DNA from: Singulisphaera acidiphila DSM 18658
GTDB lineage: Bacteria > Planctomycetota > Planctomycetia > Isosphaerales > Isosphaeraceae
Direction of reading: 5' to 3'
NCBI RefSeq assembly: GCF_000242455.2
Contig: NC_019892.1
Location: 2,852,001-2,916,000, forward strand
DNA length: 64,000 nucleotides
The notes beneath the pieces are model-generated. The model searched no databases and was not told where the DNA came from. It saw only the letters and a program-made list of their open reading frames with translations. The position numbers and the translations under genes were made by a program. Below are positions 49,973 to 59,296 of the stretch, in pieces (position 1 is the first letter of the stretch; each line of letters begins with the position of its first letter).

Positions 49973-51192
49973 CCCCGTCCCAACGCACACTCCTCTGGGT
50001 CTACGCCGCAATCATCGCCATGTGGCCCATCCGCCACCTGGCGATCTGGTTCATCTTCCGCAAGCTCGACATCCTCACGCCCGACTCTCCACGGCTGACG
50101 ATGGACCATCCCCCCTTGGTGACGGCCATCATCCCGGCCAAGGATGAGGAGGGGACGCTGGCCGAGTGCCTGGCCTCCGTCTGTGCTCAGGCTTATCCTA
50201 ACCTCGAGATCATCGTGGTCGACGATCGGAGCACGGATCGGACCGGCCAGATTGCCCGTGAGTTTGCCACGGCCGACCCACGGATTGAGGTTCTCACGAT
50301 TGAGCATTTGCCTCCTGGCTGGACCGGCAAGACGCATGCCGCTCAACAGGCGGCGGACCGAGCTCGAGGGGATTGGTTCTGGTTCCTTGATGCGGACACC
50401 CGGCACTCGCCCGAGAATCTTGAAATCGTGATGGAGTACGCGCGAGACCGCGGTGCGGCGCTGACCAGCCTCTTGCCCGAGATGCGTTGCGAGACGTTCT
50501 GGGAAAACGTCGTGCAGCCGTTAGCGGGCATTGTCCTAATGCAGTCCTATCCGCTCTTTCGGGTGAACAACGATCGCTCCTCCTTGGCGTTTGCCAACGG
50601 GCAATACATCCTCATCAAGCGATCCGCCTATGAAGCTGCGGGAGGCCATCACGCGGTCCGCGATCGGTTCGTCGAAGACATTCGCCTGGCAGCGCGGGTC
50701 AAGGCGCTGGGCCTGCCGATTCGGGTGGCAATCGCTCGGGAGATCGGATCCACCCGGATGTATGCCTCGCTGGATCAGCTCGTGCGTGGCTGGAGCCGGA
50801 TCCTTTACGATGCGCTGGGGCGAAACCCCTGGCGACTCCTCGGTCGCCTGCTCGACCCCTTGATTTTCAGCCAGACCGGCCACGTCGCATTTGTGGTGGC
50901 ACTCTTCCTGCTGGCGCGAGGCCACACCAGTCCCTTCGCGTTCTGGCTCCTTGGCCTGAGTGTGGTTCACCATATTTTCACGTACACCGTGCTCGCTCGT
51001 GTTTATCACATGTCGGTTCCTCGATCACGTTACGTCGCCTGGTTCCCGGTGGCGAACCTTGTCATGGACGTCATCCTGATCCGTGCCATCAAAATGTGTT
51101 TGACCGGGCGAGTGACCTGGCGAGGCACAGCCTACGGGCCAACGGTCACTTCCTCGACTCGGCCCGTGACCAAGCCTGTCTCTCCAAACTAA
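49969..51192 (+). CDS. HpnB/CrtQ-like family 2 glycosyltransferase
   Basis: The 407-residue protein has an N-terminal membrane helix and a GT2 catalytic domain: VTAIIPAKDEEGTLAECLAS, IIVVDDRSTDRTGQIAREFA, a HLPPGWTGKTHAAQQAADRA segment and FWFLDADTRHSP with the DxD-like metal site. RFVEDIRLAARVKALGLPIR and VRGWSRILYDALG follow, then three or four C-terminal membrane segments. PPGWTGK and the closing VTWRGTAYG are typical of hopene-associated HpnB and of the staphylococcal carotenoid glycosyltransferase CrtQ. The next gene is an aldehyde dehydrogenase of CrtNc type, supporting a carotenoid role by inference. Confidence 0.82.
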   Translation: MTPSQRTLLWVYAAIIAMWPIRHLAIWFIFRKLDILTPDSPRLTMDHPPLVTAIIPAKDEEGTLAECLASVCAQAYPNLEIIVVDDRSTDRTGQIAREFATADPRIEVLTIEHLPPGWTGKTHAAQQAADRARGDWFWFLDADTRHSPENLEIVMEYARDRGAALTSLLPEMRCETFWENVVQPLAGIVLMQSYPLFRVNNDRSSLAFANGQYILIKRSAYEAAGGHHAVRDRFVEDIRLAARVKALGLPIRVAIAREIGSTRMYASLDQLVRGWSRILYDALGRNPWRLLGRLLDPLIFSQTGHVAFVVALFLLARGHTSPFAFWLLGLSVVHHIFTYTVLARVYHMSVPRSRYVAWFPVANLVMDVILIRAIKMCLTGRVTWRGTAYGPTVTSSTRPVTKPVSPN

Positions 51193-51280
51193 GGACTGGG
51201 CCAGCTCGGCCATAACCATTAGTTCCGAAAATCCAGAAGAAGAGGCCCCCTGCCAGGCCGCGGTTCGTACTGAGGCACCT

Positions 51281-52768
51281 ATGACAATCGCCCCCGCGGA
51301 TGTCCTGATTGCTCGGAACCCGTCTACGGGTGTGGAGTTGGAACGCGTCGTCCCGACTTCCACCGAGTCGGTCGGTCCCATCGTCGAAGGCGCTCGTGAA
51401 GCCCAGCGTTCCTGGAACATCACAGCGTGGCCGGAACGTCGAAGAATCCTGAAGCAGTGGGCCCAGGGTCTCGCTCGACAGGCCGACGCCTGGGCGGACG
51501 CGATCTGCCAGGAGATTGGGAAACCGCGAGGGGAGGCTCTGGCCGAGATGGTCATGAGCCTGGACGCAATCCGCTGGACGATCAACCATGGGGGACGAGC
51601 GCTCGCTGCCGAGAAACTCGGGGCCGGTTGGCAGTCCTTTCTGTTGATCCCAGGGGCTCGGGTCTGCTATCGGCCGCTGGGCGTGGTCGGAATGATCGGC
51701 ACATGGAACTACCCCCTCTTCCTCAATGCCCCTGCAATCGCGCAGGCGGTTGCGGCGGGCAACGGGGTCGTCTGGAAGCCCTCCGAGTTGGCCCCGCTCG
51801 TGGGCTGCAAGCTTCAAGAGAGCCTGGACAAAGCCGGGTTCCCCCCGGGGTTGATTGCGATGGTGCAGGGGGGCGCCGAGGTGGGCCGCGCGCTGATCGA
51901 AGCGCGGGTCGACAAGGGAATGTTCACAGGGGGGAGCGAAAACGGCCGGCGCGTGCTGACGACCCTGGCCGCGAATGGAGTTCCCGCGCTGGTCGAGCTC
52001 TCCGGTTTCGACCCGGCCATCGTCCTGCCCGATGCGCCTCGAGCCTCGACGGTGCGTTCGTTGACGTGGGGCGCGTTTGTTGGGTGTGGCCAGACATGCG
52101 TTGCGGTGAAGCGAATCTACATCGTCGGTGATGCGGAACCTTGGATCAAAGAACTCGCCGAATCGGCCCGTTCGTTGCGAGTGGGTGATCCAGCATCGCC
52201 GGACATCGACATGGGGCCCTTGATCTCGGAAGCGGCGCGAGAGCGATTCGATCGGTACATTCGCGCGGCGGTGGAGCGTGGCGCAGAAGTCGTAACAGGA
52301 GGCGAATCTCGGTCCGGCCCGGGTTGGTTCTCTGCACCAACGGTTCTTTCCGCCCGATCGGCCGAGCCCGAGTCGGCCCTTGCCGGCGTCTTCGGCCCGG
52401 TGGTGCTCGTCCGGCAGGTGAAGGATGCGGAAGAGGCAGTGGCTGCCGCAAACTCGAGCCGATTCGGGCTCGCCGCCAGTGTCTGGGGCCGCGATCTCGA
52501 CGCGGCCCGCGCCTTGGCCGGGCGACTCGACGCGGGCACGGTGACCATCAACGACGCCGTCACGCCGATCGGCCATGCGTCGGCCCCGTTTGGTGGCACT
52601 AAGGCCAGTGGGTTCGGACGAATCCACGGCGTTCACGGACTCCGTGAGTTCACACAGACCCAGGTCGAACATGCCCGCCACGTCGGCGGATTGAGGCCCC
52701 AGTTGTTTCCCTATTCGCAACGCATTCCGGCAATGTTGAAAGCGTACCTACGACTTTTCCATCGGTGA
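51281..52768 (+). CDS. Aldehyde dehydrogenase, possibly apocarotenoid/CrtNc-like
   Basis: The 495-residue enzyme has the ALDH fold: YRPLGVVGMIGTWNYPLFLN, VAAGNGVVWKPSELAPLVG, general-base Glu 239 in ALVELSGFDPAIV, where the usual second Gly of ELGG is Ser, and nucleophile Cys 273 in VGCGQTCVAVKRI. The ending FGGTKASGFGRIHGVHGLRE is standard. WNYP plus a short C-terminal hydrophobic extension fits the CrtNc and fatty-aldehyde groups that act on long polyene or acyl aldehydes. It follows the HpnB/CrtQ-like gene by 88 bases. Its substrate is inferred only. Confidence 0.85.
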   Translation: MTIAPADVLIARNPSTGVELERVVPTSTESVGPIVEGAREAQRSWNITAWPERRRILKQWAQGLARQADAWADAICQEIGKPRGEALAEMVMSLDAIRWTINHGGRALAAEKLGAGWQSFLLIPGARVCYRPLGVVGMIGTWNYPLFLNAPAIAQAVAAGNGVVWKPSELAPLVGCKLQESLDKAGFPPGLIAMVQGGAEVGRALIEARVDKGMFTGGSENGRRVLTTLAANGVPALVELSGFDPAIVLPDAPRASTVRSLTWGAFVGCGQTCVAVKRIYIVGDAEPWIKELAESARSLRVGDPASPDIDMGPLISEAARERFDRYIRAAVERGAEVVTGGESRSGPGWFSAPTVLSARSAEPESALAGVFGPVVLVRQVKDAEEAVAAANSSRFGLAASVWGRDLDAARALAGRLDAGTVTINDAVTPIGHASAPFGGTKASGFGRIHGVHGLREFTQTQVEHARHVGGLRPQLFPYSQRIPAMLKAYLRLFHR

Positions 52769-52947
52769 TCGTAAATCACGCCCCAATGGCGGTTTTGCCT
52801 CATCGACGGCCTGGAAACGGCGACTTCGGACTCCATCGGCGCTGGCCTGACAGCCCGAGAATCGGTACAATACAGCACCACGCAGGAGGGCCGCTTCGGC
52901 GGCGCGGCGAGGACGAAAAGGGACGGAAATCAAGGAGTCTTCCCACC

Positions 52948-53175
52948 ATGGCGAAGTTACGCCTGCTCAAGACGGGTCACGGCGACCTCTGTTTGGCGGA
53001 GTGGGACAAGGACCGGCCGGAAACGATCACCGATGCCGCCGCGGCCTTCGCCGAGCATTTTACCCCGGGAAGGCTCGCCTTCCGGCTCGACGGCCCCGGG
53101 CAGACGCGGCCGATTCGTGCCTTCGACGCCACCGCGCCGGAAATCCTCCTCGTCCCCGCCATCCAGGGAGGCTGA
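52948..53175 (+). CDS. Small hypothetical protein
   Basis: The 75-residue product starts at an ATG with AAGGAG about 11 bases upstream. It reads MAKLRLLKTGHGDLCLAEWD and ends EILLVPAIQGG, a mostly beta pattern with FRLDGPGQTRPIRAFDATAP in between. No family is recognised. It lies 60 bases upstream of another unknown gene and may be cotranscribed. The good ribosome-binding site and the mixed amino-acid pattern favour a real gene. Confidence 0.6.
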   Translation: MAKLRLLKTGHGDLCLAEWDKDRPETITDAAAAFAEHFTPGRLAFRLDGPGQTRPIRAFDATAPEILLVPAIQGG

Positions 53176-53234
53176 AGGGACGTGCTGGGCTCGACCTGGT
53201 CGGCGAGGGAGGGCGTCCCCGCTCATCCTCCTGG

Positions 53235-54131
53235 ATGCGCCTCAGTCCGCTCTTTCGAAACGCCATGATTCGCACCGGCTATCTTCGCTGGGAAATTGAC
53301 GTCGCCGACGAGCGGTCCCCGGTCGATCCCCGGGCCCGTGAGGTGACCTTTCGGGCACGGCCCAGCTATCGCGTGGTTCGCGTCAAAAGCACTGGCCATC
53401 TCGACGCCGCCGAGCAATTCACGCAGGGCGAAGCCACCTACGACACCGTTCTGAGAGCGATGCGCCGCGACGGCGAAGAGACCGACGTCGTCATCCCCGA
53501 CGTGGGCCCCAGACCGTTCCGCTACTCGGAAAGCGATCGAGTGGAAACCCCTCGGTTCTGGATGATCAAGATCCAGCGCGAGGCCAACGCATTCGCTCAC
53601 GAAGTCGTTCGCGCCGCGGCCGGGTTTCCCCAGATGGTCATTTCGAGCCCGGCCCTCCGCGCGGGCTATGCTCGACTCGTAGAGTGGGAAATCTTCCGGG
53701 TGATCGAAGGCCGAAGCACCCCGCAGCCGACCCGCGAGGACGAGCCGATGCGGCTCGATGCAGGGGCCTATCAGTCGGGAGTCCCTGAGCTCGTTGCGGC
53801 CGAGTTGGTTCGCGACGTCGTCGATGCAAAGGAATTCGACGAATTCTGCCGCTTCGATTGCGTGACTGTGCTCAACGGCGGCAAATACTTCCGGATCCCC
53901 CGCCGCCCACACGGCCTGATCGAAGTCTGGGACGCCCGGACCCAACGCCCCGAAGCTCGCCTCTGCGTGGTCTTTCAGGATCCCGGCATGCCGCCGTCGG
54001 ACGAGGTGGTCATGAAATACCTCCTTGCCAAGCACCAGCCCGACCTCCTCTGGCAGGTCGGGATCAAGTTCAGCCCCCCGGCCGGCAAGTTTGAGTCGAC
54101 CCCTCCTCGCCGGTGGCGGCGCGGCGATTAA
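53235..54131 (+). CDS. Hypothetical protein, unknown function
   Basis: The 298-residue product starts MRLSPLFRNAMIRTGYLRWE; an alternative ATG lies at 53265. It is rich in charged residues and has a beta-strand-rich first half (VTFRARPSYRVVRVKSTGHL). Helical stretches follow, including QREANAFAHEVVRAAAGFPQ and VPELVAAELVRDVVDAKEFD. The C-terminus contains CVTVLNGGKYFRIPRRPHGL and LLWQVGIKFSP. No membrane segment, signal peptide or known domain is seen. Confidence 0.6.
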   Translation: MRLSPLFRNAMIRTGYLRWEIDVADERSPVDPRAREVTFRARPSYRVVRVKSTGHLDAAEQFTQGEATYDTVLRAMRRDGEETDVVIPDVGPRPFRYSESDRVETPRFWMIKIQREANAFAHEVVRAAAGFPQMVISSPALRAGYARLVEWEIFRVIEGRSTPQPTREDEPMRLDAGAYQSGVPELVAAELVRDVVDAKEFDEFCRFDCVTVLNGGKYFRIPRRPHGLIEVWDARTQRPEARLCVVFQDPGMPPSDEVVMKYLLAKHQPDLLWQVGIKFSPPAGKFESTPPRRWRRGD

Positions 54132-54257
54132 ATGGATCGAACCGGTTGCCCAACCGTTTCTGCAATGTATTCATATTCCAAAGTTCGGGGGAGAGAGCCT
54201 TCATCCCCTTTGCTGCATCGTTATTCTGCAAACCAATCATCAAAAAAACCACACGAC

Positions 54258-54292
54258 AACACATTTAAGCAAATAAATTTATGTGTTTTTTC
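54258..54292 (+). terminator. AT-rich hairpin with T-run between convergent genes
   Basis: AACACAT (54258-54264) pairs with ATGTGTT (54281-54287), and four further Ts follow on the plus strand. The region 54190-54300 is AT-richer than its surroundings. It separates the unknown gene at 54131 from nth. Confidence 0.5.
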
Positions 54293-54298
54293 AAATTG

Positions 54299-54964
54299 TC
54301 ATCGAGGATTGAGAACTCCGACTTGAGCACACATGGAGAGTAGAACGCAGGTAGAGCACTTGGGACGGGTCCCCGTACAGATGAACTTGCCGAACGGAAC
54401 AAGTCTCTCATTGATCTCAATCCAGTAGTGCTGGGGCAAGGTTTCGGACAGCACCTCCGCCGTCTTCTCAGGACTGTGGGTCGAGACGTAGCCCCAACGG
54501 TTGACGATGCGGTGGACGTGGATGTCCACCGCAATCGCGGGCTGGCCAAACCCAACGGCCAACGTCAATGCAGCGATCTTGGGACCTACCCCTCGGAACG
54601 CGGTCAATCCTTCGAGCGTGTTAGGAACCACTCCTTGATGCTCTTCCACGATGCGTCGGGAGAGTTCGCGAAGATCGCGGGCCTTGACGTCGGCGAAAGT
54701 GGTGCCCCGGAGTAATTCCCTGATTCTCGACTCTTCCAGGGCGGCCATCTGGGCGGGGGTCCGGGCGACGGCAAAGAGGCGAAGACAGACAGTAAGCGTC
54801 GTTTCGTCGTGGGTCCGGGCGGAAATCAGGCTTCCCACCAACTGTTCAAACGGGGTGTCGAAGCCGCGATCGCGAAGGTCGAACATCGCGGCCTTCGCGA
54901 GTCCTGCGGTGGCGATCCGAAGCCGACGGAAGACTTCGTCGATTGCAAACGGTTCCTTGCTCAT
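54299..54964 (-). CDS. nth: Endonuclease III
   Basis: The 221-residue DNA glycosylase/AP lyase removes oxidised pyrimidines. It has FEQLVGSLISARTHDETTLT, the helix-hairpin-helix LTAFRGVGPKIAALTLAVGF with the catalytic Lys, and FGQPAIAVDIHVHRIVNRWG with the catalytic Asp. The 4Fe-4S loop is C-x6-C-x2-C-x5-C (CTGTRPKCSTCVLLSMC). The spacing is the family standard. The gene is monocistronic and divergent from htpG. Confidence 0.94.
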   Translation of the reverse strand: MSKEPFAIDEVFRRLRIATAGLAKAAMFDLRDRGFDTPFEQLVGSLISARTHDETTLTVCLRLFAVARTPAQMAALEESRIRELLRGTTFADVKARDLRELSRRIVEEHQGVVPNTLEGLTAFRGVGPKIAALTLAVGFGQPAIAVDIHVHRIVNRWGYVSTHSPEKTAEVLSETLPQHYWIEINERLVPFGKFICTGTRPKCSTCVLLSMCAQVGVLNPR

Positions 54965-55268
54965 GAAGACGATCTGCTTTATCCGGAGGGAAAATCACCA
55001 AGCCATAACCCAAAGAACTCGAGACAACAGTTTCGATGCCAAATTGTCAGGGGGCTCCCCAGAGATTCGTCGCGATTGGCAGCCGGTTGGCAAGACTTAC
55101 ACCGAGTCGAATTTTCGAAAACCCCTACCAGAACGAAAGTTGCGGATTTCTTGACCGCTTGGTACGCACCTTGCCTGTTACGGTTGCTTTATCAGAGTCG
55201 AGAGGGAGAACCGCGCCTCTCGGATCTCACGAGCCTGGTCTCGCGATCTCATTCGATGGGGGCTTTCG
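54965..55268. other. Divergent region between nth and htpG
   Basis: About 300 bases that must contain both promoters. No CIRCE dyad or convincing heat-shock sigma-32 promoter was found before htpG. A TTGACC at 55151 has a poor -10 partner (TGTTAC, 19-bp spacer). Confidence 0.45.
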
Positions 55269-57143
55269 ATGGCAGCCGTTTCGGAACCGCAGGAATTTTC
55301 CTTTCAAGCTGAGATCAGTCAACTGCTCCACTTGCTGGCGCATTCGCTCTATCAGAGCAAAGAGATCGCTGTTCGCGAGTTGATCTCGAATGCGTCGGAC
55401 GCCCTCGACAAAATGCGGTACGTCTCTTTGACCGAAGAGGCTCACCGCGACGAAGCGCCGTTGCAGATTGTGATCGAAGGACAGAAAGAACCGCGCCAGC
55501 TTGTGATCCGGGACAATGGGGTCGGGATGACTCGGGAAGAGCTGGTCGCGAACCTGGGCACAATCGCTCATAGCGGCTCGCTCGAATTCCTGAAGAAGGC
55601 GGTCAGCCAGAACAAAGGGGACCTCTCGCTCATCGGCCAGTTCGGCGTTGGCTTCTACTCGGCCTTCATGCTTGCCGATCGTGTGCGGGTCCGTACTCGC
55701 AGCTTCAAGGAAACCGAGGGATGGGAGTGGGAGTCGGATGGGACGGGGACGTTCCGGATCTCTCCGGCGGGACCGCTCGAGCGTGGGACCGAGGTGATTC
55801 TCCACCTCAAGGACGATGTCAGCGACTTCGTCGAAGAGTCGCGGATTCGGTCGATCGTGCGACGCTACTCGAGCTTTGTCCCCCATCCGATCCGGCTTGG
55901 CGACCAGGTGATCAACGACCAGAAACCGATCTGGGTTGAGCCCAAGAGCCAGGTCACTGAGGAGCAGTACCTTCAGTTCTACCAGCACTTGACGCACCAC
56001 TCCAACGAGTCGCCGCTCTGGCATCTCCACCTCGCGGCCGATTCGCCGTTCCAGTTCCGCTCGATCCTTTACTGTCCTCCCAGCAACATCGAATTGCTCG
56101 GCTTCGGTCGGCTGGAGCATGGGGTCAGCCTCTGTGCCAAGCGAATCCTCGTGCAGTCCGATTGTCGCGAGCTCCTTCCCGACTACTTGCGCTTCCTGCA
56201 CGGGATTGTCGACTCCGAAGATCTGCCGCTCAACGTCTCGCGTGAGACGCTGCAAGACAACACGGTGATTCGCCGGATCCGCAACACCCTGGTCAAAGGG
56301 GTACTCGATAAGCTGAACCAGATGGCCGATCAAGCGGCCGGTGGTTTTGAGGAATTCCACCGTCAGTTCGGCGGGATCCTCCGCGAAGGGATCCCCAGCG
56401 ACCCCGCCAACCGAGAGCGCATCGCCAAGTTGCTCCGCTTCCCATCGTCGGATTCCGACGGGGCGAAGCTGACCTCGCTGGACGAATACATCAAGCGGGC
56501 CGGACCGGACCAGAAGCCTATCTATTACCTGGGTGGCCCCAGCCTGGCCTCGATCAAAACGAGCCCCAACCTCGAGATCTTCCGCCGGCGCGGGATCGAA
56601 GTCCTCTATCTGAGCGATCCGATCGACGAATTCGTCATGTCGACGATGCAGACCTTCGACGGCCGGCCGCTCACCTCGATCGATTCCGAGAACGTCGAGC
56701 TGCCCGAAGTGGAGGCCGAGAAAAAGGCCGACGAGGAGCCGCTTGTTGGGACGACGCGGGTGCTCGAGCTGTTCAAAGCGGCGCTCGGAGATCGCGTCAA
56801 GGAAGTTCGCGAATCAAAACGACTGACCGACAGCCCCTGTTGCCTGGTTAATGCCGATGGCGGAATGAGCAGCCAGATGCAGCGGCTCATGAAGATGGCC
56901 AATCAAGACTTCATGCCGGCCAGTCGCATTCTCGAAATCAATCCCTCCGCCCCCCTGATCCGCCGGCTCGGCAGCCTCAGTTCCAACCGAGATCACGACG
57001 ACTTCATCAAGCTCTGCGCTCTTCAACTCTGGGCCAACGCGATGCTCCTCGAGGGGACCATCCCCGAACCCGAGAGCATGGTTGCCAGGGGCCAGTCGTT
57101 TATGGAAGAAGCCGCTCAGAAAAGGTCAACGATCATCGTCTGA
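55269..57143 (+). CDS. htpG: Chaperone HtpG (Hsp90)
   Basis: The 624-residue ATP-dependent chaperone has the GHKL ATPase motifs ALDKMRYVSL region (SKEIAVRELISNASDALDKM), VIRDNGVGMTREELVANLGT, IAHSGSLEFLK and IGQFGVGFYSAFMLADRV. The middle domain carries YFPS-like FRSILYCPP and VDSEDLPLNVSRETLQDN, with Arg as the ATP gamma-phosphate contact. The C-terminal dimer domain ends in VARGQSFMEEAAQKRS. Full length for a bacterial Hsp90. Confidence 0.97.
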   Translation: MAAVSEPQEFSFQAEISQLLHLLAHSLYQSKEIAVRELISNASDALDKMRYVSLTEEAHRDEAPLQIVIEGQKEPRQLVIRDNGVGMTREELVANLGTIAHSGSLEFLKKAVSQNKGDLSLIGQFGVGFYSAFMLADRVRVRTRSFKETEGWEWESDGTGTFRISPAGPLERGTEVILHLKDDVSDFVEESRIRSIVRRYSSFVPHPIRLGDQVINDQKPIWVEPKSQVTEEQYLQFYQHLTHHSNESPLWHLHLAADSPFQFRSILYCPPSNIELLGFGRLEHGVSLCAKRILVQSDCRELLPDYLRFLHGIVDSEDLPLNVSRETLQDNTVIRRIRNTLVKGVLDKLNQMADQAAGGFEEFHRQFGGILREGIPSDPANRERIAKLLRFPSSDSDGAKLTSLDEYIKRAGPDQKPIYYLGGPSLASIKTSPNLEIFRRRGIEVLYLSDPIDEFVMSTMQTFDGRPLTSIDSENVELPEVEAEKKADEEPLVGTTRVLELFKAALGDRVKEVRESKRLTDSPCCLVNADGGMSSQMQRLMKMANQDFMPASRILEINPSAPLIRRLGSLSSNRDHDDFIKLCALQLWANAMLLEGTIPEPESMVARGQSFMEEAAQKRSTIIV

Positions 57144-57206
57144 GCAGAAAGGCGGGCGGGGAGCTGATCGCTTCCTGCCCCTCGCTTCTTTCAAAGCCGA
57201 GACCGG

Positions 57207-57223
57207 GGTGGGCACGGCCCACC
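57207..57223. repeat. 17-bp palindromic element, copy 3
   Basis: GGTGGGC-ACG-GCCCACC is a perfect palindrome and the reverse complement of the consensus seen at 40712 and 40816. It lies between the htpG stop and the convergent zinc-ribbon gene, where it can act as a terminator. Confidence 0.65.
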
Positions 57224-57227
57224 CACT

Positions 57228-58325
57228 TTATTGCGCGGACTCGCCCGGCGATCGGCGAACCGGCTCAGCCGGAGGGGCCGCTTCTGTGGGTTCAGCCACC
57301 GGCTCGGGATCGCCCTCGCGCCGGGCGGAGATCACCTTCCAGCCGGTGTCGATCCCTTCCAGCCGGAATCGCATAAGCTTGAGGTAGAGCCGAGTGGGCG
57401 GGTCTCCGGACGATGCGAGTCGATCGGCGACCATGGCTGTGACCTCGGCGCGGTCGAGGATGTACGGCCCATCGGCTTTCAACGTCGGGAACGGGCGCTT
57501 CAAGAGGTGATCCCAAGTCTCGCGATTCGAGCCGAAATCGAGGGCGAGCTCCTTTTCACTCGGGGGCAGGGGGGGCTTGGCGTCCTCGACGAGTTGCTGA
57601 TACGTCGGGATCAATTTTTTCGGAGCCAAGGCTCCTTCAGCCAACTTGTCGAAAGTCGAGGCCATCGCCTCGGCAGCGGCGAAGAGGTCGTCCGGGCTCC
57701 CGCTCGCGATCTTCTTGGCGGTTTCAGCCTGTTCGGCCTTGGCGGTGTGGAGTGCGTCAAGTGTTTCGGCGGCCGGGCCAAGCAGGTCGCGGGGTTGGTA
57801 GCGGCCGATTTCCGCGTTGTACTCGAACGACTTGTTCAGTCGATCGTGCAACTGGGCGATCGGGCGAAACGAACCCTTCAAGGGGCGATCGCGAGTGGGG
57901 TCATGCCTCACGTTCCGGAACGATCGAATGGCGGGAGGCTCATCAATAATCGAGACTTGCCGGGTCACTTCCGGGTTCTCATCCGACAGTGAACGAAGAA
58001 ATGTTGAGGCCACAACCTCAATCGGGTCAGGCGGAACCGGGTGCCACCAGGCCTGAATCGTTGGCCAGGCAACGACCGTAGCCACCGCGAGACCGGAAAC
58101 GAGGAGGAACAGGGCAAGCCAGGCTGGGCGGAATCGACGACGACTGGGAGCGTCGGCCGAGGGAACAAAGACGGACGCTTCGGCGGGCTCGGGGCGTTTA
58201 ACCGCACCCCTCTTCAGCGTCATTTGCTTGGCCCCACACTTGGGGCAGGCCACGCGCTGGCCGCCGGCATCGTCGGCTGCCAGAAATGCGGCGTGACAGG
58301 CGGAGCAGGTCAGACGAATGCTCAT
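57228..58325 (-). CDS. Zinc-ribbon membrane protein, unknown function
   Basis: The 365-residue product begins with a zinc ribbon, CSACH and CPKCG (residues 8-12 and 27-31), spaced as in zf-ribbon proteins. One membrane helix at about 66-88 (FRPAWLALFLLVSGLAVATV) follows, then a 270-residue outward part of helices and strands (PIEVVASTFLRSLSDENPEV, MASTFDKLAEGALAPKKLIP). The cytoplasmic ribbon and external domain suggest a sensor or scaffold. It overlaps the preceding gene by four bases. Family not recognised. Confidence 0.68.
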   Translation of the reverse strand: MSIRLTCSACHAAFLAADDAGGQRVACPKCGAKQMTLKRGAVKRPEPAEASVFVPSADAPSRRRFRPAWLALFLLVSGLAVATVVAWPTIQAWWHPVPPDPIEVVASTFLRSLSDENPEVTRQVSIIDEPPAIRSFRNVRHDPTRDRPLKGSFRPIAQLHDRLNKSFEYNAEIGRYQPRDLLGPAAETLDALHTAKAEQAETAKKIASGSPDDLFAAAEAMASTFDKLAEGALAPKKLIPTYQQLVEDAKPPLPPSEKELALDFGSNRETWDHLLKRPFPTLKADGPYILDRAEVTAMVADRLASSGDPPTRLYLKLMRFRLEGIDTGWKVISARREGDPEPVAEPTEAAPPAEPVRRSPGESAQ

Positions 58326-59296
58326 GTCGGTTCCTTAGGAACTGAGCTTCCAGCGCTGGTGGGAAAAAGCGGTGCGCCTGTCGACCCCTGATCAACGCAG
58401 CGCGGACAGGCCTCTGCGCTCCCTTGGAAGGGGCGAGCGCAGCGGGGACAGAGGCCGGCTTTTCGCCGTAAATTTGGCAAGGCCGTCCGGAGACTGGCTC
58501 CTTCGGCCGTATCTCCAAAGGTTTCGGCGACGCGAGTTGCAAGCTGGGCGACCTCGTGCGCTCGACGTCCCGACCGAGCCCACCCTTGGAGCAGATTGAC
58601 CAGCCAACGCACCAACTGACGATCGAGATCCACGAGCCGCTCGCCCCGCAGATGTAACGTGAGCGCGTCGCGGGCGTCGATCACGCGATCGGGATCATTC
58701 GCAGCTCGTCCCGCCTCCAACTCCTGGCGATGGGTCTCGATCATGCGGTCGCGTGCTCGGCCCAGTTCATCGCCAAGCGCCGACGCTTCAGACGCCGTCT
58801 GGCGATCGCGTGCGAGAGCCTCGATCAGATGCTCGGCCTCTTCCCAGCGACAATCGGTGATCGCCTTGCGAATGGCCGAGAGCCGTGGATCACTCGTGTT
58901 GTTGCCTTGGGAAGCAGGAGGCGACGCCTCGAGAGCGTTGGCGATCCGACCGAGCGTCGGAATCATCCGGAGTTCGATCAGGTCCGCGGTTCGCCAGGCG
59001 GCGTCCGCTCCATCGATCAGTAAGTCAATCAACTCCGCGGCAGCTTTCATGAGCCGGCCCGCGACCCAACCACCCAATCCAAATCCTCCGATCGTGAGCA
59101 GAGCCACGAGCCCCATGATCCGTCGTTCACCCCAGGTGAACTGCGCATCGGAGAGCATCGGCCCGACCTGATCGAGAAACACAGAGATGCCGGCCCCCCA
59201 CAGTCCGAGTCGAACCAGAGGAGCCATTCGTCCCAGCACCTGGCGGGAGGTCCGAAGCGCCTGGTAGCGAGATGTCCGACGAACCGGGTCAATCAT
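58322..59296 (-). CDS. Membrane protein with C-terminal zinc ribbon, unknown function
   Basis: From ATG 59294-59296 the product is 324 residues. Two membrane segments (APLVRLGLWGAGISVFLDQV, about 24-44, and RIMGLVALLTIGGFGLGGWV, about 59-80) precede a long helical region (about 90-270). It ends with a zinc ribbon, CPRCARPFQGSAEACPRC (about 283-300). Its stop overlaps the next start as ATGA. Together with the downstream zinc-ribbon protein it may form a membrane complex. No known domain besides the ribbon. Confidence 0.65.
   Translation of the reverse strand: MIDPVRRTSRYQALRTSRQVLGRMAPLVRLGLWGAGISVFLDQVGPMLSDAQFTWGERRIMGLVALLTIGGFGLGGWVAGRLMKAAAELIDLLIDGADAAWRTADLIELRMIPTLGRIANALEASPPASQGNNTSDPRLSAIRKAITDCRWEEAEHLIEALARDRQTASEASALGDELGRARDRMIETHRQELEAGRAANDPDRVIDARDALTLHLRGERLVDLDRQLVRWLVNLLQGWARSGRRAHEVAQLATRVAETFGDTAEGASLRTALPNLRRKAGLCPRCARPFQGSAEACPRCVDQGSTGAPLFPTSAGSSVPKEPT

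Noticed and set aside
53001..53234. Longer start for the unknown gene ending at 54131
   Set aside because: The extra N-terminus is Arg/Pro-rich and overlaps the small gene at 52948-53175 out of frame, so it is most likely a shadow.
55151..55181. Promoter for htpG (TTGACC with TGTTAC)
   Set aside because: The 19-bp spacer and poor -10 make it no better than chance; no heat-shock element is recognisable.
55227..56360. Minus-strand open frame of 377 codons opposite htpG
   Set aside because: Antisense to htpG and without any known motif.
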